Made by a program: the position numbers and the translations under genes
Shown: positions 54,660 to 62,763 of the stretch, one piece after another
Numbering within the stretch: the stretch's first letter is position 1
Layout: each line of letters starts with the position of its first letter
The notes under the pieces: generated by a model
What the model was told of the DNA's origin: nothing
The model's database searches: none
What the model saw: only the letters and a program-made list of their open reading frames with translations
Origin: Cyclobacterium qasimii M12-11B
Lineage (GTDB): Bacteria > Bacteroidota > Bacteroidia > Cytophagales > Cyclobacteriaceae
Assembly (NCBI RefSeq): GCF_000427295.1
Contig: NZ_ATNM01000033.1
Location: forward strand, 17,392 to 81,391
Direction of reading: 5' to 3'
Length of the DNA stretch: 64,000 bases

Positions 54660-57494
54660 CTACCTATCTCCTTCTCGAATCAATTGAAGGGAATCCATTC
54701 GAATTCGGGCATCCTCTATCAGGATAGTCAGCTCATTTTTATGTTCCAATGCAGTGCGAATTTCATCGGGTCGAATTGACTTGTTTCGTTTATACAATGA
54801 AGCCAAACGTCCAATTTCATGATCCAATGTTTGGTTCATAGCACTAAGACCAATCTCAATTTCCTTCTTTTTCAATTGTTCAGCTATCTCTACAGCCGTT
54901 TTAATCATCTCTGGAAGTATTTCATCAACGAACATCTCGTTTTCGATTATGTCGTTTACTTTTCCAGGGATCAATTGCTTGTAGAACAAGTCTGCAGGAT
55001 AGTCCTCAGTTACCTCTTCACTAGCATGGTCAACCACCACACGAATTGGAGTATTGGGCAAAAAGCGGTCGACAAAAACCCCTTGCTTGCCTGCTGTTTC
55101 AAGCACAAATATCACTTCTAATAAAATGCCCGTGTCCTCTGTGCCTCTCAACACACCAAAACTAGCTGCCCCAGTACCTAAACTAAGTACCATATCGATA
55201 GCCCCAGTCACCATTGGATGATCCCAACTAATGAAGCTTACATCTTCTCTACTTAAGGCACGTTTTCGGTCAAAGGTTACGGATATTCCTTGATCAGGAA
55301 TTGATGGAAATGCAGCCACATTTGCTCTTGACGGATGTAGCAAATAGGTCCTTGGTGCTAAATCCTCCATTTCAATACCAAAGTGTTCAAATACTTTGGT
55401 CATGTAAATCTCAAGTCCCAAGTCCTGATCTGCAGCCTTTATCGCTTCCACCAATTTATCGGCAACCATTGGTCTGAACGAATTCATTTCGAGCAACCTG
55501 TCGCGTCCTTTGGCCAATGTTTCTTTTAACTCTTTTTGATAGGCTGCAGTATCGGTAATTAAAGATTCTAAATTGGAAGCAGAAGTTCCGGTAGAAACGG
55601 CCAATGCTGTATCCATCAAGCGATCTCTAAACAATTGCCCTATCTGATTTCCTCCTTCTATGTTTTCTTCAAAAGCATTTAAGCCTTCGTGAAACCAACG
55701 AACCAAAACCTCTTGCGGGCTACCTTTCAAGTAAGGGACATGGATCTGAATGGCCTCCGTCTGCCCTATGCGATCTAAACGACCTATCCGTTGCTCCAAT
55801 AACTCAGGATGCACGGGTAAATCAAATAACACCAAATGATGCGCAAATTGAAAGTTTCGGCCTTCACTCCCTATTTCAGAGCACAATAAAATTTGTGCTC
55901 CATCTGACTCAGCAAACCAAGCGGCATTTCTATCCCGCTGCACAATAGTGAGGTCTTCATGAAACACCCCTACTTTTGCACTGCTAAGCTTTTGCAAAGC
56001 CTTTTCTAAAGCCAATACTTTGGCTTTACTTCTACAGATCAATACGACTTTTTCTGGATTCAGTTGATCCATTAAGCCAACCAACCAACTTACTCGTGGG
56101 TCTTTCGAAAACCAAAACTGTTGCTTTAAAGGTGCTTCGACTTGTGGCTCTTTGTCAATAGCGTATTCTTTGGCCAAGCGTTTTAACCATTCCTCATTAT
56201 TGTCTTCTACGCTTAAAGGAATTAAGTGTGCTTTTCGTTTCGGAAAGCCACTCATTGCAGCACGTGTATTCCTAAACACCACTCGACCTGGACCATGCTG
56301 GTCCAATAAATCTTCAATCAATTGATTCTTACCTATAGCTCCTTTTTCTTCAAGCTTGGCAATCCTTTGTTCTCCAAATATCTTAACCAATAATTTTTTG
56401 TCTTTGACCTTTAATGCTTTTCCTAAAGACAAAGCTTCAACAATATTGGCAATGGCTGAATGGTCTTGGGATTCTTTAATGAATTCACCGTAGTCAGCAT
56501 ACCGTTCTGGGTCCAATAATCTCAGTCGTGCAAAATGACTTTCTACGCCCAATTGCTCTGGCGTTGCTGTCAATAGCAATAAACCTTTCGCCACTTTACT
56601 CAACATTTCAACAATCGCATATTCCGGGCTTACCTTTTCCAAGGACCAGGCTAAATGATGCGCTTCATCCACCACTAGCATGTCCCAATCTGCAGTAATC
56701 GCTTGTTGCGCTCTCTTCTTAGAACCCGAGAGGAATGTGGTACTGCAAATGATCAATTGATCATCTAAGAAAGGATTTCCTTCAGGCGCACTTTCGTCCA
56801 GGGAAGCACATCTCTCTTCATCAAAAATGTGGAACCATAAATTAAAACGCCTAAGCATTTCAACAAACCACTGATGAATTAATGAATCAGGAACCAATAT
56901 TAATATACGGGACACTTGCCCACTCAATAACAAACGATGCATGATCAAACATGCTTCTATGGTTTTACCAAGTCCTACCTGATCTGATAGCAATACACGG
57001 GGTGCATAACGAGAACTCACCTCATGAGCGATATACAGCTGATGTGGAATTAGATCAATCCGTCCACCAACAAATCCATTAATGGGCGAAATTCTACGCA
57101 TATGATCATAGGCCAAGGTATTGCGCCTTAATGCAAATACATCAGGTGTCTCAACATCCCCGATCAGAAGTCGATCGTTAACCCCATGCGAAACGCTTAC
57201 ATCCCCCAAATCAGCTTCTGACAAGGTTCCATGTTTCCCTATATAGACAATTAACGCTCCATTGTCCTGTACCCGCTCAATAACAAATGAGCTTTTATTG
57301 GTATCCACAACCGTATCACCCGGCTTAAAGACAACTCTTCGTAATGGTGCATTGGCTAAAGCATATTGTCGCGTTTCTTCAGCTGCCGGAAAATGCACCT
57401 TGACACGATTTTTATTTGCTTCAACAATTATACCTACACCCAACTCAGGCTCACCTTCACTTGCCCATCTTTGATCTGGATAGAAATCCGCCAT
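54660..57494 (-). CDS. rapA: RapA-like SWI2/SNF2 helicase (RNA polymerase recycling)
   Basis: 944 residues, near the 968 of E. coli RapA. N-terminal Tudor-like barrels (1-110: VKVHFPAAEETRQYA, VVFKPGDTVVD). Motor: Walker A SDQVGLGKTIEA, DEAHH, LLLTATPEQ, then second lobe with SEIGSEGRNFQFAHHLVLFD and QRIGRLDRIGQ. Long RapA-specific C-terminal part with helical segments (865-935). RapA binds core RNA polymerase and promotes its recycling by ATP-driven remodelling. First gene of the rapA-nrnA operon. Start ATG is supported by the conserved N-terminus. Confidence 0.9.
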   Translation of the reverse strand: MADFYPDQRWASEGEPELGVGIIVEANKNRVKVHFPAAEETRQYALANAPLRRVVFKPGDTVVDTNKSSFVIERVQDNGALIVYIGKHGTLSEADLGDVSVSHGVNDRLLIGDVETPDVFALRRNTLAYDHMRRISPINGFVGGRIDLIPHQLYIAHEVSSRYAPRVLLSDQVGLGKTIEACLIMHRLLLSGQVSRILILVPDSLIHQWFVEMLRRFNLWFHIFDEERCASLDESAPEGNPFLDDQLIICSTTFLSGSKKRAQQAITADWDMLVVDEAHHLAWSLEKVSPEYAIVEMLSKVAKGLLLLTATPEQLGVESHFARLRLLDPERYADYGEFIKESQDHSAIANIVEALSLGKALKVKDKKLLVKIFGEQRIAKLEEKGAIGKNQLIEDLLDQHGPGRVVFRNTRAAMSGFPKRKAHLIPLSVEDNNEEWLKRLAKEYAIDKEPQVEAPLKQQFWFSKDPRVSWLVGLMDQLNPEKVVLICRSKAKVLALEKALQKLSSAKVGVFHEDLTIVQRDRNAAWFAESDGAQILLCSEIGSEGRNFQFAHHLVLFDLPVHPELLEQRIGRLDRIGQTEAIQIHVPYLKGSPQEVLVRWFHEGLNAFEENIEGGNQIGQLFRDRLMDTALAVSTGTSASNLESLITDTAAYQKELKETLAKGRDRLLEMNSFRPMVADKLVEAIKAADQDLGLEIYMTKVFEHFGIEMEDLAPRTYLLHPSRANVAAFPSIPDQGISVTFDRKRALSREDVSFISWDHPMVTGAIDMVLSLGTGAASFGVLRGTEDTGILLEVIFVLETAGKQGVFVDRFLPNTPIRVVVDHASEEVTEDYPADLFYKQLIPGKVNDIIENEMFVDEILPEMIKTAVEIAEQLKKKEIEIGLSAMNQTLDHEIGRLASLYKRNKSIRPDEIRTALEHKNELTILIEDARIRMDSLQLIREGDR

Positions 57495-58083
57495 ATTCTC
57501 AATTAATTTACCCTATACTATTAACCACCCAAAAAGGCATTTCCTAAAAAAAATGCAAGTTCTTCAATTTTTAGCCCCCTCGCCAAGAACTGATGGTTTT
57601 TATTTCTTGATGGCTACAGATCAAGTTAGCTTTTATGCTAAATATTTATCCTTTGTTTAATCCTGAATTAGTTACTGAAGCGCATTACCAAAAAAGGTAA
57701 ATGGCAGTATTTTAAGAAATTTGAAGACCAGAGTGCTGAATGGTTTTTATTCAATTGTATTAAAACCAAAAGCAGATTCTTTAGACTAAAAAATCCAATA
57801 AGGACAAGCCATCATCATTAAAGTAAAATCTTTCGAGCCTAAATAGCACGGGAAATTTGGCTTTTACCGAAAATGCATACCGTTCGTGGCTGCCATTTGA
57901 ATGGCAATGTAAAGCACAGAACTTTTAAGAGGCATTTTCAATGTTTGTTTTGTTTTTTTTCATAGCTTAAAATGTTAAATCCGACTTAGAAAACAAGGTC
58001 AATAGCAACTGGCTATCTTTTTTATAGTTTTGATTTAGCAATGGCTGTAATTCAAAACGTTTATCCGAGGTAATTTAAAGACA
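57495..58083. other. Divergent intergenic region, 589 bases
   Basis: No protein or RNA gene supported. TAGTTTTG (58025-58032) is an exact minus-7 match pointing right, about 52 bases before the SGNH hydrolase. Confidence 0.4.
58025..58032 (+). promoter_or_regulatory. Candidate minus-7 element of the SGNH hydrolase gene
   Basis: TAGTTTTG, exact TAnnTTTG, 51 bases before the ATG. Same octamer as the candidate before fabF. Confidence 0.45.
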
Positions 58084-59250
58084 ATGAAAAGTAAAATATT
58101 ATTTCCAATTTCACTTTTGTTAAATCTCCTATTCATAATAGCTGCGGTATATTTTGTAAATAAAATTGGATATGAATCCCTCTCCTACAATCTATACGGA
58201 CCGGCAGGTGCAGAAGGGGCCGAAATTAACACCCTTTACAAAACCACAGATAAGAATACAGTTGCTACTCCTACCAAAGGTATAACCATGGATATTCAAG
58301 GGGAAAGCCTTGTCCTTGCTGGTACGAAGCCGGGGAAATTGTCATTTGATTCCTTGGTTTCAAATAGCGTAATCGTTCGCAGTACTTACCAAAGATTTAA
58401 CGAAGAGAGCAAGGTTTATGAAGAAGGTGTTGACTATACGGTTGACTACAATACAGGAGAAATCAGAAGAACTGAAGACTCTAGTATTCCTGATTATGCT
58501 ACCCATGTTCTTTATGGACTAAAAGACTTTGATCATAGGAAATTCCCAGATTACTCTAACCATTCATTTTTTGTATGGGTTGACTATGTAACCAAAAACG
58601 GTGCAAGTTTTGCCCAGCCAAATGACCAAAGTAAATACTTATCGAATTTCCGAAAAAAACTAGAGGAGGGCACTCCTGTTACTATCGTTTCTTACGGCAA
58701 TAGCATTACTGCTGGCGGTGAGGCATCTTCTACTGAATTAAGGTTTCAATATTTATATGGAGATTTCTTAAAAAGTAAATTCCCTAAATCAAACCTGAAA
58801 ATTGAAGACACTTCCATATCAGGTTATACCTCCTCTCAAGGAATTAAATGGTGGAGCACTTATATAGGGAAAACTTCTCCTGACCTTGTATTATTGGGAT
58901 GGGGCATGAACGATCACAATATTGGAAGTAACAGTCCTGAACAGTACAAGCAAAACCTTATAAAGCTGGTTGGAATGATTAGGGATAAAAAGAATGCTGA
59001 AGTAATTATTTACTCTACCTTTCCACCCAACAATGAATGGCATTATGGGACAAATTCCATGGAGCTTTTTGCAGATGCGGCAAAAGAAGCAGCATTAGAA
59101 GCCAATTGTGCTTATGTGGATGTATATAGTACCTGGATGAAAGTACTAGAAAGAAAAGACCAATCCTCACTGTTAGGCAATAATATCAATCACCCTAATG
59201 ACTTTGGCCATTGGTTGTATGCGCAAGCTTTTGAAGCCATGACCTTTTAA
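58084..59250 (+). CDS. SGNH/GDSL-type hydrolase with N-terminal membrane anchor
   Basis: 388 residues. N-terminal hydrophobic span (about 5-25), then an unusual beta-rich region (70-160), then an SGNH hydrolase from about 190: block I is SYGNSITAGGE (Asn in place of the usual Asp in GDS), block III GWGMNDHN (GxND), block V NHPNDFGHWLYA with the catalytic Asp and His. It probably deacylates a polysaccharide, glycan or lipid in the periplasm. The N-terminal module reads TKGITMDIQGESLVL and contains DYTVDYNTGEIRRT, a motif seen in some surface or secreted proteins. Monocistronic; strong hairpin after the stop. Confidence 0.82.
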   Translation: MKSKILFPISLLLNLLFIIAAVYFVNKIGYESLSYNLYGPAGAEGAEINTLYKTTDKNTVATPTKGITMDIQGESLVLAGTKPGKLSFDSLVSNSVIVRSTYQRFNEESKVYEEGVDYTVDYNTGEIRRTEDSSIPDYATHVLYGLKDFDHRKFPDYSNHSFFVWVDYVTKNGASFAQPNDQSKYLSNFRKKLEEGTPVTIVSYGNSITAGGEASSTELRFQYLYGDFLKSKFPKSNLKIEDTSISGYTSSQGIKWWSTYIGKTSPDLVLLGWGMNDHNIGSNSPEQYKQNLIKLVGMIRDKKNAEVIIYSTFPPNNEWHYGTNSMELFADAAKEAALEANCAYVDVYSTWMKVLERKDQSSLLGNNINHPNDFGHWLYAQAFEAMTF

Positions 59251-59276
59251 AATATTGAGGTCATCGATGGGTACAA

Positions 59277-59313
59277 AACCCATGAATAAGCTAAGAAAGC
59301 TTATTCATGGGTT
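59277..59313 (+). terminator. Perfect 16-bp hairpin after the SGNH gene
   Basis: aacccatgaataagct (59277-59292), loop aagaa, exact complement at 59298-59313. Starts 26 bases after the stop. No T run, but stem strength and position favour a terminator. Confidence 0.65.
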
Positions 59314-59483
59314 AAATAGCAATGGACTTATACCTTCCAAAGGAGTTTTGATAAATATTCAATGGATTAAGCAATCATCTCCATTAATCTTCGTCATATT
59401 ACTACCAATTAACAGCTACAATACGACCTAATTTCAACCTAAATCAATTACTGAACCTCACTAATAATCGGCTTTTATCCCTA

Positions 59484-60539
59484 TTAAAATAAATAATAGA
59501 AGATAAAACCTCCAATAATGGCAATTGATACTATAGAAGCCACAAAAGCAATTACAGCTTTGGGTTTTAGCATAGACGAAACAATGGCAATTTCTGGTAA
59601 GCTTGCTCCGGTACCACCGATTAACAATGCCATAGCAGCCCCCATGCTCATACCTTTTCCTATCAACACATTCAATAAGGGAATGGCCATTTCTATGCGA
59701 AGATAGAGTGGCACTCCTACAACTGCCGCCAAGAATATTGCCATTGGATTATCGTTCCCTAAATATTTTTCAACAAAGGTATCGGGGACAAAAACAACAG
59801 ATATAGCACTAATCACTGCTCCTATAAGTACGTAAGGCATTATTCGTTTAAAAAGTGACCAAGCAAAAACAAGCGCCTCTCGTACTTTATCATTTTTAAT
59901 ATTCAGGAATTTATCATTTGGGGTAGCCGAACAGGACGATACTTGAGCTTCCCCACAAGTACCTTGTGATGGAATTGCACTAGAACAGTCAGTAGTTTTA
60001 GATAGGCTTACTGCCTGACCTCCATTACAAGGAGAACTATCACAACTTTCAATGTTTGATTTCTTATCAGAGCAATCATTTGACTTTGGCTTGGAACCTA
60101 TGATTTTCACATGATTGACCAGAAAAGAATTACCAACTAGCGTTCCAAAAATAACCGCACCAATAAACACAATTAGAAAATAAACCACTGCTACCTTAAG
60201 TCCAAAAACTGCAAAAACAAAAGCCACAACAACAAAATTTGCCAATGGTGCTGACAACAAAAATGAAAAAACCATGGACAAAGGCGCTCCCATTTCAAGC
60301 ATCCCCATAGAAACTGGTACCATTGAAGCACTGCAGAATGGTGTAGGAATCCCTAACAGTGCACCCATAAGCCCACTAAACTTACCCGTTTTACTCAACC
60401 TTCTCTGCAACCTGTCTTGCGGAATATACGCCCTTACAAAGCCTGTAAGGATAGAAACAAATGCAATAATAAAGAACAAGGCTACACCAACATGTATAAA
60501 CTCGTCCAATGCCAATTTTAAATTTTCACTCATCATCAA
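59484..60539 (-). CDS. SO_0444-type Cu/Zn efflux permease (ArsP_1, PF03773)
   Basis: 351 residues, about 8 spans in two blocks. Block one has TPFCSASMVPVSMG, block two VPLYLRIEMAIPLLNVL. Between them lies a cysteine-rich soluble loop (about 150-210) with 8 Cys in short clusters such as NDCSDKKSNIESC and GTCGEAQVSSC; this loop and its ArsR neighbour are hallmarks of the SO_0444 copper/zinc efflux group. The loop probably binds the exported metal. A 22-base palindrome 46 bases upstream is shared with the promoter of the ArsR gene, so the permease is its target. Distant paralogue of the permease at 40348. Confidence 0.9.
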   Translation of the reverse strand: MMMSENLKLALDEFIHVGVALFFIIAFVSILTGFVRAYIPQDRLQRRLSKTGKFSGLMGALLGIPTPFCSASMVPVSMGMLEMGAPLSMVFSFLLSAPLANFVVVAFVFAVFGLKVAVVYFLIVFIGAVIFGTLVGNSFLVNHVKIIGSKPKSNDCSDKKSNIESCDSSPCNGGQAVSLSKTTDCSSAIPSQGTCGEAQVSSCSATPNDKFLNIKNDKVREALVFAWSLFKRIMPYVLIGAVISAISVVFVPDTFVEKYLGNDNPMAIFLAAVVGVPLYLRIEMAIPLLNVLIGKGMSMGAAMALLIGGTGASLPEIAIVSSMLKPKAVIAFVASIVSIAIIGGFIFYYLF

Positions 60540-60584
60540 TTATTTATATTTAATTTCAAAACACATACGATTTTACAAGAATAA

Positions 60585-60606
60585 CATATGCACTATTACG
60601 CATATG
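60585..60606. promoter_or_regulatory. Probable ArsR-type operator before the efflux permease
   Basis: catatgc-N8-gcatatg, perfect 7-bp dyad, 46 bases before the permease ATG. Identical arms and spacing to 61078-61099. Confidence 0.75.
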
Positions 60607-60695
60607 ACAAAACATAGTAGGTCCACTTAAACCTATAAATAGAAGGTTTAATTTATTTTTCTCTCGCTAAAAGTTTCTTTTTGCAACGGTCTATT

Positions 60696-61001
60696 TCAAC
60701 AACCATGTCTTTTTTCAGAAATGATACTGATTGCTTTTTTCAGGTGAAGAATGAACTCACTGTCCGTTTCTTTAATGTAATAATAAACCCATTTCCCCTC
60801 CTTACTTTCTTCAAGTAAACCGGCTTTTCTCAGGATTCTAAGGTGTTTGGAAACATTGTATTGAGGTTGGTTTAAAACTTCAATGATTTCAGACACACAG
60901 ATTTTGGAATCTATATTGATTAACAACCAGATTATTTTAAGTCGGGTGATTTCAGATAAGGCTTTAAAAAGAACAATACTGTTTTGTATGGTAGGTTTCA
61001 T
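60696..61001 (-). CDS. ArsR family metal-responsive repressor
   Basis: 101 residues. Winged helix with ALSEITRLKIIWLL, ICVSEIIEVL and recognition helix PQYNVSKHLRILRKAGL; wing GKWVYYYI. A lone Cys at ICVSE and a C-terminal HGC end could ligate metal. It should sense copper, zinc or a related ion and repress the Cu/Zn-type permease gene 157 bases downstream and its own gene, because both carry the same 22-base palindrome. Same-strand order arsR then permease. The protein is clearly different from the ArsR at 39348. Confidence 0.9.
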   Translation of the reverse strand: MKPTIQNSIVLFKALSEITRLKIIWLLINIDSKICVSEIIEVLNQPQYNVSKHLRILRKAGLLEESKEGKWVYYYIKETDSEFILHLKKAISIISEKRHGC

Positions 61002-61077
61002 TTTTCTGAAAATTTAGGATTGACCTTAAAATTAAGCTAGTCTATGTCTGACATAATTAGATCAAGAACGATTTAAA

Positions 61078-61099
61078 CATATGCGATATTTTGCATATG
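61078..61099. promoter_or_regulatory. Probable ArsR-type operator before its own gene
   Basis: catatgc-N8-gcatatg, extended by one A/T pair outside. On the minus strand the right arm overlaps TATGTTTA, a minus-7-like element, 77 bases before the arsR start. Confidence 0.75.
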
Positions 61100-61266
61100 T
61101 TATGCAAACATAGTTCTTCCCATTAAAAATCCAAAATTTAAAAAAGAAAAAAACCAAGATTAAGGAAAAGCTAGTAAATTAGTAGCATAAAAATCAGAGG
61201 TAAACTGCAATCGGTTCGGCCTAATTCTCTGGTACCTCTTCACCAAAATCATATTAAGAACAACGC

Positions 61267-61845
61267 ATGCACCAATTACTTTTTGACTATATCTCTAAAT
61301 ACATGCCATTGACTGATGACGAAAAAAAGGTCATCCTTGACTTGGATCTTTTCAGAGAGGTGAAAAAAGGAACCCTACTTTTAAAGGAAGGAGAAAAATC
61401 CAACCTAGGATATTTTGTCCTCAAAGGTTGTATCAGGAAATTTTACATCATTGATGGAGAAGAAAAAACGACAAATTTCTATACAGAACTCCAAGGTGAA
61501 GTGCCTGAATGTGTAACCAATAATAAGCCATCAACTTATTATCTTTCATGCATAGAAGATTCAATAATATCCGCTTCTACTTCCGATTTGGATGAGGAAG
61601 TTTTTGCTAAATTCCCGAGGTTTGAAACCTTATGTCGCATTGTCTCAGAAGATTTACTCGTAAAAAGTCAATCCTCCCTTGACGATTTTAAGAATTCATC
61701 ACCTTCCAAGCGATATGAAAACTTATTGGCCACTAGACCTGATTTGATTCAAAGAATTCCACAACATCAATTGGCAAGTTTTTTAGGAATTACCCCCCAA
61801 TCATTAAGCAGGCTAAAAGCGAGGCTCCTTAAGACAAATAAATAA
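61267..61845 (+). CDS. Crp/Fnr family transcriptional regulator
   Basis: 192 residues. N-terminal cyclic-nucleotide-binding-like barrel (about 1-120: FREVKKGTLLLKEGEKSN, GYFVLKGCIRKFY) without a clear cAMP phosphate-binding RxS motif, and a C-terminal helix-turn-helix (QHQLASFLGITPQSLSRLKA). The protein resembles Bacteroidota regulators of stress or efflux genes. No cysteine cluster for Fe-S. Transcribed away from the ArsR gene; the outer-membrane protein gene 88 bases downstream may be in its regulon. Confidence 0.88.
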   Translation: MHQLLFDYISKYMPLTDDEKKVILDLDLFREVKKGTLLLKEGEKSNLGYFVLKGCIRKFYIIDGEEKTTNFYTELQGEVPECVTNNKPSTYYLSCIEDSIISASTSDLDEEVFAKFPRFETLCRIVSEDLLVKSQSSLDDFKNSSPSKRYENLLATRPDLIQRIPQHQLASFLGITPQSLSRLKARLLKTNK

Positions 61846-61933
61846 AACTTTTCATTTCTTACCTTAAGTGAACGTTTTTTAGGTGCCTGTCCATGCAACT
61901 TTGCAATATCTTTTAACCTAAAAATTTAAAAAT

Positions 61934-62557
61934 ATGCAAAAATGGATCTTAGTAATTGTTATGGCTGTACTATTTGTAAGCCCTTTGCAACTCAAAGCAC
62001 AGTATGCAAAAAATGACACTACCCACAGCAAGTTCTTCATTGGTAGCACTTTCTTTGTATTGAGCAATTTGATTCCTGATGATAATTCTCCTGACTTTGC
62101 CCAGTTGAACCTGGGCTACCGATTAGGCCCTAAAAATGCATTGTCCTTGGAGTTGAAAACCTGGAAATATGCCTGGTCACTCGGCATTCCTTACGGTGAT
62201 TCTTTTGAAGCACCAGAAGAAAAGTTTCCAGGTTACGTAAGGGAATTTGGAATTGCGCTGGCCTATCAACATTTTTGGTGGAAGGGTTTGTATACGGGCA
62301 TACATGTAATGAATGCCCTCCAAACTTTCAAAGATGAAGAGAACAAGAAAATAAAAAATGGTTTTCAAATTTTCAATACCTACCGAATTGGATACCATTT
62401 TAAATTATTCAATGACAAATTCTTCATAGAACCGTCCATAGCAGTCACTCACCGGCCTTATCATACCAAAATGCCAGATTCATTTAAAGAACTGGATGAC
62501 AAATGGTCGAAATTTCAGATCGGTGAACCAGGACTTCATTTTGGTTATAACTTTTAA
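61934..62557 (+). CDS. Predicted outer-membrane beta-barrel protein
   Basis: 207 residues. Signal peptide ends LQLKAQY. The mature part alternates polar and hydrophobic residues with many aromatics (KFFIGSTFFVLSNL, YVREFGIALAYQHFWW) and ends in aromatic Phe after HFGYNF, as outer-membrane barrels do. Eight short strands fit the length. I do not recognise a named family. It follows a Crp/Fnr regulator in the same direction. Confidence 0.75.
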   Translation: MQKWILVIVMAVLFVSPLQLKAQYAKNDTTHSKFFIGSTFFVLSNLIPDDNSPDFAQLNLGYRLGPKNALSLELKTWKYAWSLGIPYGDSFEAPEEKFPGYVREFGIALAYQHFWWKGLYTGIHVMNALQTFKDEENKKIKNGFQIFNTYRIGYHFKLFNDKFFIEPSIAVTHRPYHTKMPDSFKELDDKWSKFQIGEPGLHFGYNF

Positions 62558-62571
62558 AATGGATTACCAAA

Positions 62572-62631
62572 TTGCATTTATTTCTTCCATTCAGATACAA
62601 TTCTATTTGATCATGGAAGAAATAGTGCAAA
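62572..62631 (+). terminator. Imperfect hairpin after the barrel gene
   Basis: ttgca and atttcttccat pair with atggaagaaat and gcaa across a 22-nt loop; followed by attttaat. Ends before the APC permease leader. Confidence 0.5.
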
Positions 62632-62763
62632 TTTTAATACTTTGCAGCCCCCTAAGATACCAGAGTTAAGACCAATATCTCAAATTACTTTCATACGCTA
62701 TTATAGAGATATGAAAGAGCCAATTCATCAAAACCAAAGCTTTATAGCTTAAAAAGATAAACC

